Below, piece after piece: positions 34,718-46,028 of a stretch of DNA of 64,000 nucleotides. Origin of the DNA: Ceratotherium simum simum (Eukaryota > Chordata > Mammalia > Perissodactyla > Rhinocerotidae); assembly GCF_000283155.1 (NCBI RefSeq), contig NW_004454207.1:14587358-14651357 (forward strand). The letters are read 5' to 3'. Positions within the stretch are counted from its first letter, which is position 1; each line of letters opens with the position of its first letter. Under the pieces are notes generated by a model. The model was not told the DNA's origin. It searched no databases and worked only from the letters and a program-made list of their open reading frames with translations. Made by a program: the position numbers and the translations under genes.

Positions 34718-35145
34718 GATAGACTTATTACTAGGTAACATATTTGGGAATGTTAATAGTATCTTTTAAAATCATATTTTTGAGCTGCTTGTCACATTTG
34801 ACTTTTTGTTTGTTAATCGTATACCATCATATATCTAGTCAGCTTACTATATTCTGTTTTTAATTCTAAAAAATACATTCTCTGATTTTTGAGGTGTTTT
34901 ACGTAGACAATCAGATCTCTTGCTACAATTGATAGTATTCATTCTTCATTTCTAAACCACAAAACTTTAATTCATTTTACTAGTGTTACTGTACTACTGA
35001 GGCCCTACTTAAAATTTTGGGTTAAAGCAGTTATTGTGAGCATCTGTATCTTTTTTTTTTCTAAATGGAAGTAAGTGCTTCTACTATTTTATCATTAAGA
35101 ATAGTGTTGTCTGGTTAATTGGCCCAGATATTCTTTGTGGCAGAA
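34718..35145 (-). mobile_element. Old L1 ORF2, RT part (minus)
   Basis: Continuation of the minus-strand L1: ATACATTCTCTGATTTTTGAGG, GTAGACAATCAGATCTCTTGC and TAGTGTTACTGTACTACTGAGG recall the antisense of the L1 RT region around the catalytic motif. Strongly eroded. Confidence 0.55.
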
Positions 35146-35925
35146 AATGGTTTGATGCTCCCTAATCTTATTTCTTATTCTGTGGCACAAGGAAAAGTAC
35201 ACTTCTCAACTTTCCTTATGGTTATGATGGGACTGTATTATGGAGTTTTGACTACTGGCATTTGGACAAAAATGAAGTACACAACTTCCAAGAACAAATC
35301 ATGACTTCCAGCCATAAATCACCATGCAATATCATCCACAGTGCTTCTCTCTAAGGCTTGAAGCAGAGGACACCAGGATGTTAAAGCCACAAAATAGAAG
35401 GGGGGCACAGAACCTTGTGTCACTGTGTTTCAGGCTAGGTTCACCATTAAGCAGTCTCTGAGATTGAGATTAACATGTAGGAGGTTTATTAGAGTATTCT
35501 TGGGAAAACACCTGTAGCAGAGAAGAAGGAGGAGGATTGGGCAGAAGGAGAAGTTGAGAACAATGCAGTCTCAATGGTGGCTTCAAGTGACCCTGTAAAA
35601 AGTACTATAAGTGGGATGACTCTTCAGAACTTTCAAAGCCCTTATATCCACATGTCAATCAGTCTTTGGATACAGGCTGCCCTGGGAATGGGGTGGGATC
35701 TTGGGCAAGACATTGCTCTTCAGCTGAGGCAATCTCAAAAGAGGCTGACAACTTATGGCTTTGTAGCAGTAACACTCACAACACCTGGGGGAATATGTTC
35801 CTTATTCTTCAAGGTGGTTCTAAGAGGTGGATCACACCATCTACTTGCTTCAAGGAGAGCTGTCCAATGCATAGTCAACTATGACTTGAGTGAATACCAA
35901 AAACCTAAACAATCACATTAAACTG
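35146..35925. other. Unclassified block inserted in the old L1
   Basis: About 780 bp with a different, more GC-rich texture, between L1 RT pieces. Landmarks are GGTTTATTAGAGTATTCTTGGG, GAGAAGAAGGAGGAGGATTGGGCAG, CAGCTGAGGCAATCTCAAAAG, CACAACACCTGGGGGAATATG and CAATGCATAGTCAACTATGAC. It looks like an old dispersed repeat (possibly LTR-derived), but I cannot name the family. The 115-codon open frame at 35574-35921 crosses it without a recognisable domain. Confidence 0.4.
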
Positions 35926-36176
35926 CTGAGATGTAGGAGTTTATCCATGCCATGGCTAGTGTTAATTACCCTGTCTAATATATCAAGGAAGTTCCCTTCT
36001 ATTCCCAGTTGGCTAAGAATTTTTAAAATCATGAATGGTATTGAATTGTATAGAAAGTGTGTTGAGCTAATATGTGGTCTTTTTGTTCTTTATATTAGCA
36101 TGAGGAATTTATATATGTTCCAGTGTTAAACAACTCTTGCGTTACATGTTTAAACTCAAATTGACTACTGAGTAAG
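35926..36176 (-). mobile_element. Old L1 ORF2, RT part (minus)
   Basis: ATCAAGGAAGTTCCCTTCTATTCCCAG, TTTTTAAAATCATGAATGGTATTGAATT and CAGTGTTAAACAACTCTTGCGTTAC match antisense L1 RT sequence. Interrupted on the right by the LTR at 36177. Confidence 0.78.
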
Positions 36177-36655
36177 TAGGGGAGGAAAAACTTTTCCTCT
36201 ACTCTTCTAGGTTCTTTTGGCTGGTCTAATAATTAAATTGACATAAGACAGATTAACAAGAGAAAAACAAATTTAATTACATACATACGGGAGCCCCAAA
36301 GATGTGGGACTCAAGGGCAAGTTGGGTAGCTGAGGCTTATACAACATTGTAAGCTAAGGAATGGGATAGGGGCCTGGGGCTTCAAAAGGGAAGAGGGTAA
36401 TTCACAGGGCAATAAAAAGAGCAGATGTTTGGTAATTGGATGTTTGCCCTGCCATACAGATAGGTCATTCAGATAACGTTATCTCTGGTAATAGCTCTCT
36501 TTCTGGGCCAGGCCCCCTATCTAAATTCTTTTAGGTAGTTAAGGAAGAGGTAAAAGTTTTTCTTGAATCTGCTGAGTCTTGATTGCCTTCAGCTCAAAAT
36601 ACTCTTCATGCCAAAGTGGCATATTTTGGGGTGACAAATTCTGATCCCCGTTAGG
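36177..36655 (-). mobile_element. ERV1-like solo LTR, first copy
   Basis: Same family and orientation as 44643-45179. Shared landmarks (plus-strand reading) are GGGGAGGAA...TCCTCTA, GGCTGGTCTAATAATTAAATTGACAT, ACAAATTTAATTACATACAT and GTGGCATATTTTGGGGTGACAAATTCTGATC. Read on the minus strand, GTTAATCTGTCTTATGTCAA and ATTATTAGACCAGCC resemble the polyadenylation/U5 end of a class I endogenous retrovirus LTR. The terminal TG and CA are mutated. No gag, pol or env sequence adjoins it. It interrupts the old L1. Confidence 0.65.
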
Positions 36656-36990
36656 TATTATTTGTATACATAACTAGATTTGATATATTTATATTTTATT
36701 TATGTGATATTAGCCTTACAGAATGAGTTCATTAGTGGTTCTTATTTATCTATACTCTGGATACTTTATAGAAGATTGCAAATATCTTTTAGTTAAAAGT
36801 TGAAGAAATTGCCCATAATTCGGGGGTTGATGCTTTTTTATTAAAAAAAAAAAGACTATTCAATTTCTCTAATGACTATAAGATATTTTGGTTATTTAAT
36901 GTCTCCTTGAGGGGATAATGTAATAATTAAAAAAATTTACAGCAACTTACATTTTATTCTTTTAAAAAATTTTGGTATTTTTTGACAGTC
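36656..36990 (-). mobile_element. Old L1 ORF2, RT start (minus)
   Basis: GATATTAGCCTTACAGAATGAG, ATAGAAGATTGCAAATAT and CTATTCAATTTCTCTAATGAC match antisense L1 (GCTGGCCTCATAGAATGAG, TTCAATTTCTTTAATAG). Fourth piece of the same element, in the right order. Confidence 0.7.
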
Positions 36991-37859
36991 TCTTATCACT
37001 TCCTCATTTTTTCTTCCAATGTTTGATTTTAAAAATATTTAATACAAAGATATTTTATATTCTTCATCTGATGATTCTGATGTTTGACTTCCTTGGGGAT
37101 CTAAGTCTGTTATGCATTGTTTCTGCTGATTCTATCTCATTGCAGCTTGTTTCCATGTGTTTTTGGTGATATTTGGTTATGAGGTTATACATGGTTGATT
37201 GTAATGATAGAAATCTCAAGGACCAAAATATAGATTCAGAAGCTAAAACCAAATTAGGAGATTTTCTCCTCCTTTGAGGACTTCTGCCTACCATGGAGTC
37301 TCAGGTTCTACTTCTCCATCTGTGGAGGATCCAAGGGTCCAACTCCTACTCCCAGCACTGTGTAATCATACATTCATAGTTGACATTCAGCTCGCTGTCC
37401 TCTCCCTTTTACTCTCCTCCCATTGGAAACACCTTACTTTTTTCAAGTCAGCAACACATTAAATAATATATTTGTTGCAAAATATTATAGATGATTATAA
37501 AAGGGAAGAAAATCTATGAATTCATTATAAATTCATTAAAGACCATTTTGCCCATTTATGTATTAAAAGCAAATAAGAGAGAAGGAGGAGCAGAAATAAT
37601 ATAATTTACATAATGGGCTACCATGAGATCCTGATCACTGCTGCTACCATGGCCACTCTAATTTCTACCTCTTTAGTTATACAGGTCCTGCTATCATTCA
37701 AGCATTTGCTGTAGCCTCACAGATCCAATTACATAATGAAAATGAATGAAGAACTTTCCCCTTCTCCTTCCCCTTATCACCCACTTCTCCTTTCCCTCCC
37801 CCTTACTTTCCTGATCAATTCAGTTCTAAAACTATTAGGTGGTTTTTGAGAAAGCTAGG
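36991..37859. other. Probable old repeat remnants, then unique sequence
   Basis: 36991-37270 holds TTCTTCATCTGATGATTCTGATGT and GTTTCTGCTGATTCTATCTCAT, which recall another old L1-related segment. 37270-37859 is not recognised. No gene called. Confidence 0.35.
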
Positions 37860-38460
37860 TTAGTGAGGAGGTGTGCACTGGCATGAGGAGTCAGAGTCCA
37901 AGCAGACTGATAAAGGTATCCATGTGAGGGGAAGTGGCCTGGTATGGGATGCCAGGTCCTGAGCAGAGTGAGAATGGCATCTGTGTATGTGAGCAGTCTG
38001 GAGCAGGATGTCAGAGCCCTTGTGGGGTGAGAAGTGCTTCCATGTGGGGAAAGGTGCTCCAGTGTGGGGTTTCAGAACCCGATTAGGGTAAAGAGGACCT
38101 CCATGTGTGGATGCAGCCCTGCACAAGTGTCAGAGCCCAAGCAGGGTGAGGAGGCAATCCGCATAGGGGATAGCCCCGTGAAGGGTTTGGGAACGAGAGA
38201 AAAAAGGGGAGGGGATCTATGTGGAAGTAAGGTTTGGCATGGAGTGTCAGACTCCAAGTGGAGTGAAGAGGACATTCATGTGTATGGGCGACCAGCATGG
38301 GAAGTCAGAGAATGAGTAGGGTGAGGAAGGGGTCAGTACATCAAGAAAGCCAGTGTGTCAGAGCCTGACTATAGTGAAGAGGACATATAAGTCAGTAAGG
38401 CCCAGCAAGGCGAGCCAGAGCAAGAGTAGAGTGAGGAAGGCAACCACATAAGAGGCGGAC
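37860..38460. repeat. Diverged minisatellite, about 10 units of 54-61 bp
   Basis: An anchor of the form CAGAGCCCNAGCAGGGTGA recurs at about 37892, 37953, 38012, 38073, 38131, 38189 (weak), 38248, 38305, 38359 and 38416. Each anchor is followed by GAGGNCATCCATGTG-like and GNCCAGCATGGGATGT-like sequence. Spacings are 61, 59, 61, 58, 58, 59, 57, 54 and 57 bases. Units are G-rich on the plus strand and differ by many substitutions and small indels, so the array is old. It ends beside an old L1 3' region. I do not know this unit as part of a named family. Confidence 0.85.
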
Positions 38461-39665
38461 AATGGCAGTGGTAGCAGACTTGTTATGTACAGCGGATTTT
38501 ATCAAATAATAAATATATTTAGGAAAATGGGAGCCAAGATTCTCACTGGCTCACTGGTGAAGAAGGAATTGACAAATATGGAAAGGGATAAAACTAGAAA
38601 GAGTCCTATGATTATACATATATGCCTTAGAGTGTATATGTGTATATATATGTGTGTGTAGTATATGCCTTGGAGCAGCAATCCACAAAATAGCCTCAAG
38701 GTATTGGCACCCACATTTTGGCTTCTAAATATCAATCTCCACTAGAAGAAACCAAGGCTTTTGAAGATGGATAATTCTAGGGCTGGGACAGAGAAAATAG
38801 AAGATGTCCCTGGAATATCCTCTTGTGTCAGGAAACAAGGAAGTGCTCAAAGAATGATGGGGACAAGTCAAAAGGACACAAGTTGAAAAGGCTGCTATTG
38901 GTCAAATCTGAGATCAAGATAAATAATGATAATAGCGGATTGTAGTCCATTTAATAAAAGAGGAAACCTGACCCTATATTGATAGAAATAAATAAATAAA
39001 TATGGAGTTTGGTGCCAACCAATGGGTTTACATAGTTTCAAAGTACCTTCCCTACAAAGTACTTATTAATTAAAAAGAGGAATGAGTAATTTTACAGTAC
39101 GTGAAAAATGATAATTTACTCAAGAGAACAAAGTGAATATCATCAGTAATGAGTCAAATCAAAACCATTCACCTTTTCTAGGAAGCATGGAGAATAACAT
39201 AGCATCACTTGATAACTTGAATATAACTGTAAGGAAATGCCAGACAAACCCAAATTGAGGCAAATACTACAAAGCAACTGGCCTGCAATCTTCAAAATTG
39301 TCAAGGTCATAAAAGTAAAAGATTTAAGAACTAATTTAGACTGATGGAGTCTAAGGAGGTGTGATAAATTAATGTAATATCTGATTCTGAGCTGCACTCT
39401 TTCATTACAAAGAATATCATTGGGACAATTATTATATGAATGGAATTTGAAATTAGATAGTGGCCACTCAAGCCATTTTCTGACTCGAAGGCTTCAAACA
39501 AGGGCCTTCCCCTACATCACTAATGTGGAAATAGGAACTAAACTTTTTGGAGGTGCTAGGGCATTATGTTAGCAACCTATTCTCTCATAGTTCAGGATAA
39601 AAAAATTATTTTTTCTTGTAACTTTTCTATAAGTTTGAAATTATTTAAAAATATTTATACAAAAA
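38461..39665 (+). mobile_element. Old L1 3' UTR region (L1MC-L1ME group)
   Basis: GGGAGCCAAGATTCTCACTGGCT, GGAAACAAGGAAGTGCTCAAAGAATGATGGGG, GCCAGACAAACCCAAATTGAGG, GGCCTGCAATCTTCAAAATTGTCAAGGTCAT, TCATTGGGACAATTATTATATGAATG and TAACTTTTCTATAAGTTTGAAATTATTT appear in the order I know from old L1 3' regions. No coding remains. The subfamily is not assigned. Confidence 0.7.
38633..38661. repeat. Imperfect (TG/TA)n
   Basis: TGTATATGTGTATATATATG then TGTGTGTAG; a short simple repeat inside the old L1 region. Confidence 0.75.
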
Positions 39666-42600
39666 GATCAAAATATCATTGGCAGATGTGATATGTGCCT
39701 GAAATGTAGTATGCAATCAAGATATGTTTATGAAGTGATTTGATGAACAAATTGAAAAAGAATAAAAAATAAAGGTTTTTTTCTTTTGTTAAAATGAATG
39801 TGTATGCCTGGAAAACAAATAAATTGGAAGATATGCATTGCACTTTTAAAAAGAATGAAAATAACTTATTCAATATATAACAATTAGATTATAGTAAGCT
39901 TTTTAAGAATGCATGTATTGGGTATATTCAACACTATTTATACATGTAACCTATATTTTTGAGATTATAAAAGCCCTGAAAAGAAAAATATGATCAAAAT
40001 AACAGGCATGATTCAGTGTTTATCAGCCTCTATCCTCACTCATTTGTGGAAAATCCATAATATCTAAAAGTGTTTCAAAATGGTTCCAGGAGTACCCAGA
40101 GAGTGACTCATGTGTCTCTTTGGCCAAAAGGTGACAGCAGCGATTATCTTACTATGACACTTTAGTTCCCTATAATGAGGTTTCCTCTTTCTGTTGACGC
40201 TAATAGGCAGCAACTATTTTGTCATTTCCCCCCGAAGTTATTGTTGTGGTTCATGCCTGCCAAAGGCAGTGTTTCAGCGGCTGGTGCCTGCTGATGCTTC
40301 CATCGTGTTGGTTAATGCCTGGTATTGAAAGTGATTGTGTCTGAGATGAGAATATTATCTCCTGTCATTGGCAAAGCCACTAACTTGCCAATATCATCCT
40401 TCAGAAGACATCACTCACTTCATGTCTTCAGGAGGACCAAAAACTGCTATAACGAACCATCTTCTTTTTGTGTTAATTCAATTTTAGCTTTTCATACGTT
40501 CTCTGATCACTAGGACTAGGGCTAGGGCTTAGTCAAGAGCTCAAGAGGTTGGAAAGGAACACAATCTAAGTGGCCTATTAACTCCTCCTTGTAATATCTC
40601 TCCTTGCCTTGAGCTCACTGTGCATGCCTTTTTTCTCTTCTCATTGTGTTGTCTCTCCAAAAAGCTAATTGATAAGCCCACCTCTACCTATCCTTATATA
40701 TGCACAGACATGAGTAAACCTAAGTGTCATTAAAGCTTTGACGCAATATCAGCCTGTATTTGCACATGAACTAGAAGGACATTCATGTGTACTGTTAGAG
40801 GCATCAGTGGCTTTAAATAACACCTGTACTGAATTCCAAGGACATCTTGGAAATTCCATGAAATACATGGCCTGTTATCTCAAACATTCTTCTAAAATCT
40901 CATTTCTGTTTTTTAAAGTTACCATGAACATACATACAGAAAGAATCATACCATGTGCTATTTTATCATATAATTATGATGTGTACTTTTATATATATAG
41001 TCCATAAAGTTGCAGCAAAACCAAATTATCTATATTAAAAATTATGAACAATTGAGAAATTTAAACCTTTTTTATTAAAGCAATTTAATAGCTCTTTAAA
41101 ACTATTTCATTTGTTGAGAAAAATAAATTTAGCTCCTTTATTTTAATGAAAATAAGTATCACAAAATAATTTAAAATTGAGATATTGAAATACACAAATT
41201 TTAGTATCCTTCAACATATTGCGTTAACGTCGATTTGACAAATAAAGAATGGTTTTTACTGCTTCAGTAAACAGCACGATCATGGAAGAAGTTTTATCTT
41301 TTAAGGAAGCAAGTTGGTAGTAATTAAAAATGTACGTTAGATGAATAATACAGTTCTTTTTAAGAGAGGGTCTTCATTTGTAACACTTGCTTTGATGCTA
41401 ATGTATAATTTAAATTACTTCGGGATTTTCAAATAAGGCAGGATAAATAGTACACACATATACATTCTCACCCTAAAATAAAAAGCAAAACTCATACAGC
41501 TTCATGAAGGGAAACCATTCCAAAGCAAAAGATTAACATTAAATATGGGGAAAGACAAATGATAACTTCAAGGTTTCCAATAGAATGTATACAATAGCAG
41601 CTACTCAACAAGACGACAAAGGCATTAAAACAGTAATTATTTCTGTGACATCATCTTTTTAAAATGAAATTTCATTTTGTTAATTTTAGGGTTTTTTAAA
41701 TGTCCTTACCCACTTTGGTTTACATTCTTATTAGATGCTTTTTCCTTATTTTAATATAGTAGATGGATTATAAATAATAATCTGAATGCATATATATGTT
41801 ATCTTTAAAAAATAATAATGTTAATTTAAGGAGGAAAACCCAAAGATAATAAAAATATATTAAAATCAGGAGAATTAAGATTTTTTTTAAATGAGCTTTT
41901 TAATTTTCTTCTGTGTTATATGACACCAGGCTATGGGCTGCTCCTTGGGATAGAGGGTAGATGAACTTCCAGTAAGCTCTTATCTATTTCTTAGGCATTT
42001 CCACTTTGTCCGTTAAGTCGTTTATATCCTCACCCATTTTTTTTTCCCAAATTGGTTTTATGCTCCATTGAATTATATATCAATAATCATGCACTTGGGA
42101 CCTGCTCATAGGTAGAATATTTTCTTTCTCCCTTTAAAGGTTAATATTTGAGTCAAGTAGATTTTGAATATTCAGACATCTGCTTAAGAGTTATTATTTT
42201 TTTCCTCTCATTCCCAGCTAATTGAATTAACATCTTTGTATTAAGATCTGAGGGGATTTGCTAAGAACTCTCTACACGCCTACTTGTAAATACAATAAAT
42301 CTTGGAGGGTCTGTGGAATGTATTTTTGGTTGTTAAAGCTGTGCCTGGGACACCAGTTAGTCTGATTATAGCCTATAAAGAGTTGCAAAGAATGAGACAA
42401 ATACATTGGATGAGTTACTATCACAAATTTCTCTTGGGCGACAGTTAAAGGATTGTAACAATGAGATCTTTTTTCCTGTCTGTTCAGACATAATGCTTCA
42501 TAAACTCAACCACATCTCCTGCAACTAGGAATATTGGCGTGGAAGGGAAAATGAATTGGTGGAAGAGAAAGGGTCAGGTTCAGCTTTAAAAAATCATTTT

Positions 42601-43065
42601 GAAAGCTTTCTCTGAGATTTACTTGATCTAGGAACTAGCCTCTTCTATGTATAATGGAGGCTACCTGTCAATAAGATAGTCTAATAGCCTGTTTACCAAA
42701 TAGTCTCCATTTTTAAAATACCTTATTTCTGGAGTCTGGGATTTATGACTAGAGGTGGGGGCGCAATGGGGGTGCAGCAGGAGGGGTCTCAGTTTCTAAT
42801 CACAAAGCTCTTCCCTGGCCATTTTTCTACACTATTTTTACTGGGGCTAATAGGTGGTGAGAGGAAGCTCTTAATATGTTATTATGATAACTCTGTGGTG
42901 AGAGGGCTTGTTCTCTGTGCCTAACAGTTATTCTCAGATGTGTCGGGAATGGGAGAATATGCCAATCTGAAAAATGTTTCCTGAAAATTATCCCCTGGCT
43001 TTATTAAAGGAGTCACATGAGGACGCACATTCGTCCCTGTGCACATAGGTTTTTCCCCCAGCCTA
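39666..43065. other. Repeat-poor unique block
   Basis: About 3.4 kb with no recognised repeat, the longest such stretch in the window. No coding exon could be supported. Open stretches at 40325-40513 and 40738-41007 have no recognisable domain. 41900-43050 has even base composition with motifs such as CAGCTAATTGAATTAACA and CACCAGTTAGTCTGATTATAG, and could be conserved non-coding DNA (inference). Confidence 0.45.
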
Positions 43066-43545
43066 ATTTTTTTCATCATGACAAAATATACATAAAATTT
43101 ACCATTTCAACCATTTTGAAGTGTACAATTCAGTGGCATTAAGTTCATTCACAATCTTGTGCAACCATTACCAATATCCATCTCGAAAACGTTTTTATCA
43201 TCCTGAACATTCATCTGACGATGGACATTTGGGTTGTTTCCACCTTTTGGCTATTGTGTATCATGCTGCTATGAACATTGGTGTACAAACATCTGTTTGA
43301 GTCATTGCTTTCGACTATTCTGAGCATATACCTAGAAGCATATACCAGCAATTGCTGGATCATATGGTAATTCTATGTTTGACTTTTTGAGCAACTACCA
43401 TACTGTTTTTCCTAGTGGCTGCACCATTTTACATTCCCATCAGCAATGCACAGGGGTTCCAATTTCTCCACATCCTTAGTAACACTTGTTAATTTTCATT
43501 TTTTTGATAATAGCCATCTTAACGTATATGAAATGATATGCACGC
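43066..43545 (-). mobile_element. L1MB-like 3' end (minus)
   Basis: ATACATAAAATTTACCATTTCAACCATTTT, GTGTACAATTCAGTGGCATTAAG and CTTGTGCAACCATTACCAATATCCATCTC are the antisense of the well-known L1MB-type 3' UTR. ORF2 C-terminal sequence follows: TTGCTGGATCATATGGTAATTC, CTAGTGGCTGCACCATTTTACATTCCC. Part of the UTR is deleted between them. Confidence 0.92.
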
Positions 43546-44642
43546 AGTTTTTGACCTTTCTTGCAGTTTATAGGCTTTATAGTGTTCTAATGCTGAGGTA
43601 TGCATTATTTTTTTCTATTTTCTTCCTCAAATTGCCTCATGAAACATCTACTATTTCTTGAATACCCACTTTACTAATACTAATATTTGATGATTGAACG
43701 TTACCTAATTTTGGGTCACGTTTGCTTCATATTACCTTGAGGATAGCAAAGCAACTCAAGATAGTTATCAAACATTTATTTGAATAGGAAAACATGTTCT
43801 ACTGCAACAGGCAGGTAAGAGAGAATTTTGAAACCTATGAGGAAAATCATGGAGAGACAGCTAAATAAGAAGCCTAGGAAAAATATCCAACTAATACTAT
43901 GCCTTTACGCTTAATATTTTAATAAGTCAGAACTACTAAAAGAATAAATGTGATTTTAACTTTATGCTTGGTACTATAATAATAAAAATACTGTAGGTTT
44001 TTCCTTTTCCACTAGATTAATGCAACAATCTTTATTTTACTTGTATATGGGTCCCTATTCATTGTGTTGAGGACTCAGCTGAAGCTAAAATAGATGTTTC
44101 AGAACCAGGCTAAAGAGGAAGTTCAAAGATCAGGAGGAATGCAATCCACATTGCCCCACGGTGGCAGGAAATGCAAGAGGGTAACATCAATGGAAAACTT
44201 CAGATTTAGCAGCTCTCTCGTTCTAAGTAGATTATCTCAAAGGCAATTATTCCTACTTGATGCTTCCCAGTGGCTCTCCTCCTAGAGTGGATAAACAGAA
44301 AAGGGAACCAGACAAGATGTGGGGCATTTATTAATACACAAAAGTCAGATAATAGAATATAATCATGGAATGCAACCAGTAGAGAGTAGTCTCCCTAACT
44401 CTCCCTCAAACCTGGGTTCTTTCTAAGAGCCACGATACTAGCAACTGTGATTAAGAGCCTTCTTCTTATATGTAAAAATAAAGATGAGGTATTTAAAAGC
44501 ACATGGTAAATGTTAAAGTTCTGTGCAAATATAAGGTATTATTAGTATATTTTAGAAGATAATATTTTTATGTCAGGTATTCTTGGAAAAAATATAAAGC
44601 TTTTTAAGTGTTACAGAAGTATAAGTTATTATAAGAAGAAGG
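43546..44642. other. AT-rich sequence, nothing recognised
   Basis: No repeat family, RNA or coding region recognised. The 63-codon open stretch at 44094-44285 has no recognisable domain. Confidence 0.5.
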
Positions 44643-45179
44643 TGAAGGGGAGGAAGACTATCCTCTACCCACACTGGGTCCCTTCTGGCTGGGCTATAAA
44701 TTAAATTGACATGAGACGGAATAGCAGGAGAAAATTAAACAAAATTTAATAACATGAATACATGGGAGAAACCAGGGAAACTGAGTTTTCTCAACAAATG
44801 GTGGAGGTTTTCACTTTAAATAGCATATTCAGATAGACAAAGGAGGATGTTGGGGTTTGGAGGGTGAGACAACTATGGGAGATTACCAGAAATAATAGTA
44901 AAAAGTACGCAGATTTAAGAGTTTCTAGAGAGAAGGTCATCCCCCTTTCTTCCCGGTACAGAGAGGGAGATACTTTTACAAATGGAGATTTCCCTTATAA
45001 ATGTAAGTGTTTGGCAAACAGAACTTTGATAAGAATGGGCTTAGCAAGAACCCTCCCAGTCTAGCCATACCCAGAGTTAAATTTGTTTAGGCAGTTAGTG
45101 GGGGAGGTCAAATGTCCGTCAGAGAAAATAATCAATGTAAAGTGACATATTTTGAGGTGGCCAATTTTGATCTCCCACA
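44643..45179 (-). mobile_element. ERV1-like solo LTR, second copy
   Basis: On the minus strand it runs TGTGGGAGATCAAAATTGG ... CTTCCTCCCCTTCA, a TG...CA ended LTR of 537 bp. It is flanked by AAGG at 44639-44642 and 45180-45183, a 4-bp duplication as expected for class I ERV integration. Near its 3' end it carries CCGTCTCATGTCAATTTAAT and TATAGCCCAGCCAGAAGG, as in the copy at 36177-36655. No internal viral genes adjoin it. The 66-codon open stretch at 44864-45064 lies inside the LTR and has no recognisable domain. Confidence 0.75.
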
Positions 45180-45183
45180 AAGG

Positions 45184-45771
45184 AATGATCATATTTGTGA
45201 GGAAATTGAGCAATCTGCTTCAGGATAAGTCCTCCATCTTCAAAACAAGGGAGTATATAGTTGAGAAAATAGATATATAGCGCTAATTGATTTAATGAGA
45301 TTTTCTATCTTTAGAAATGAATTTATATGAATATACATTAGCTATGATCATATATTCAAATGATATATTAATTTATACTGTTGGATTTTAACATATTAGC
45401 TAAGATCATATATTCAAATGATATATTAATTTCTACTGTTAAAATGATGTTTTACCTAATATTTAAATCACTTTTTTATTTATGTATACAGTAATATCTA
45501 TTCTGCTAAAAGTGAAACAAAGCCTACTAGACTGATTAGGCATCTTCTCCCAAACCTTCCTTACTTTAATTTTCCAGGGAACTTAAACTAAAGTCAGTTT
45601 GGAAATAGTATGTTGCTATAAAATGCTGACTGCAATTGTATACTGGAGATTGTTTCTCAAATTGTCTTTCTCTGTAGGATAGGAAAAGGAAGCAATTGAT
45701 TTTCTGATGGTTTTGCTGCTTGATAACAATTGGAAAATAGGGGAGGAGCTAATGTAGTTACAGATGCTTTA
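45184..45771. other. AT-rich sequence with a local duplication
   Basis: No family recognised. Contains a near-identical 46-bp direct repeat (listed separately). Confidence 0.5.
45337..45440. repeat. 46-bp direct repeat, 58-bp spacing
   Basis: 45337-45382 and 45395-45440 both run ATTAGCTANGATCATATATT ... to CTACTGTT, with about two mismatches. It looks like one tandem duplication of a 58-bp unit whose right end has since diverged or been lost. Confidence 0.92.
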
Positions 45772-45784
45772 AGCTTGTCATTCT

Positions 45785-46028
45785 GGGGGCTGGCCCGGTA
45801 GCATAGTGGTAGCATTCTCCACTTCAGCAGCTCCAGTTCGAGTGTTCAGATCCCAGGCATGGACTTACACCACTCGTTGGCAGCCATGCTGTGGTGGCAA
45901 CCCACATACAAAATAGAGGAGGACTGGCACAGATGTTAACTCAGGGTGAATCTTCCTCAAGCAAAAAGAGGAAGTTTGGCAACAGATGTTAGCTCCAGCC
46001 GAATCTTCCTTAGTAAAAAAAAGAAAAC
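45785..46028 (+). mobile_element. ERE-type SINE, AGAGGAAGA-body form, decayed
   Basis: Head GGGGGCTGGCCCGGTAGCATAG with small deletions in the promoter region, body GCCATGCTGTGGTGGC, AAATAGAGGAGGACTGGC and AGATGTTAGCTCCAGC. Exact target duplication AGCTTGTCATTCT at 45772-45784 and 46029-46041, surprisingly clean for a copy with several indels. Confidence 0.95.

Noticed and set aside
35574..35921. A 115-codon open frame as a gene
   Set aside because: It lies in an unclassified repeat-like block, has no recognisable domain, and is within the length range expected by chance.
37860..38460. Regularly spaced repeats resembling a CRISPR array
   Set aside because: The whole unit, not just an anchor, is repeated and diverged, spacing drifts, and the surrounding DNA is plainly mammalian; it is a minisatellite.
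40511..40530. TAGGACTAGGGCTAGGGCTT, resembling telomeric repeats
   Set aside because: Only about three imperfect units with the wrong sequence (TAGGGC); no interstitial telomere array.
36177..45179. The two related LTRs as the ends of one provirus
   Set aside because: Nothing between them resembles retroviral genes; the interval holds L1 sequence, a minisatellite and unique DNA, and the two LTRs are well diverged.
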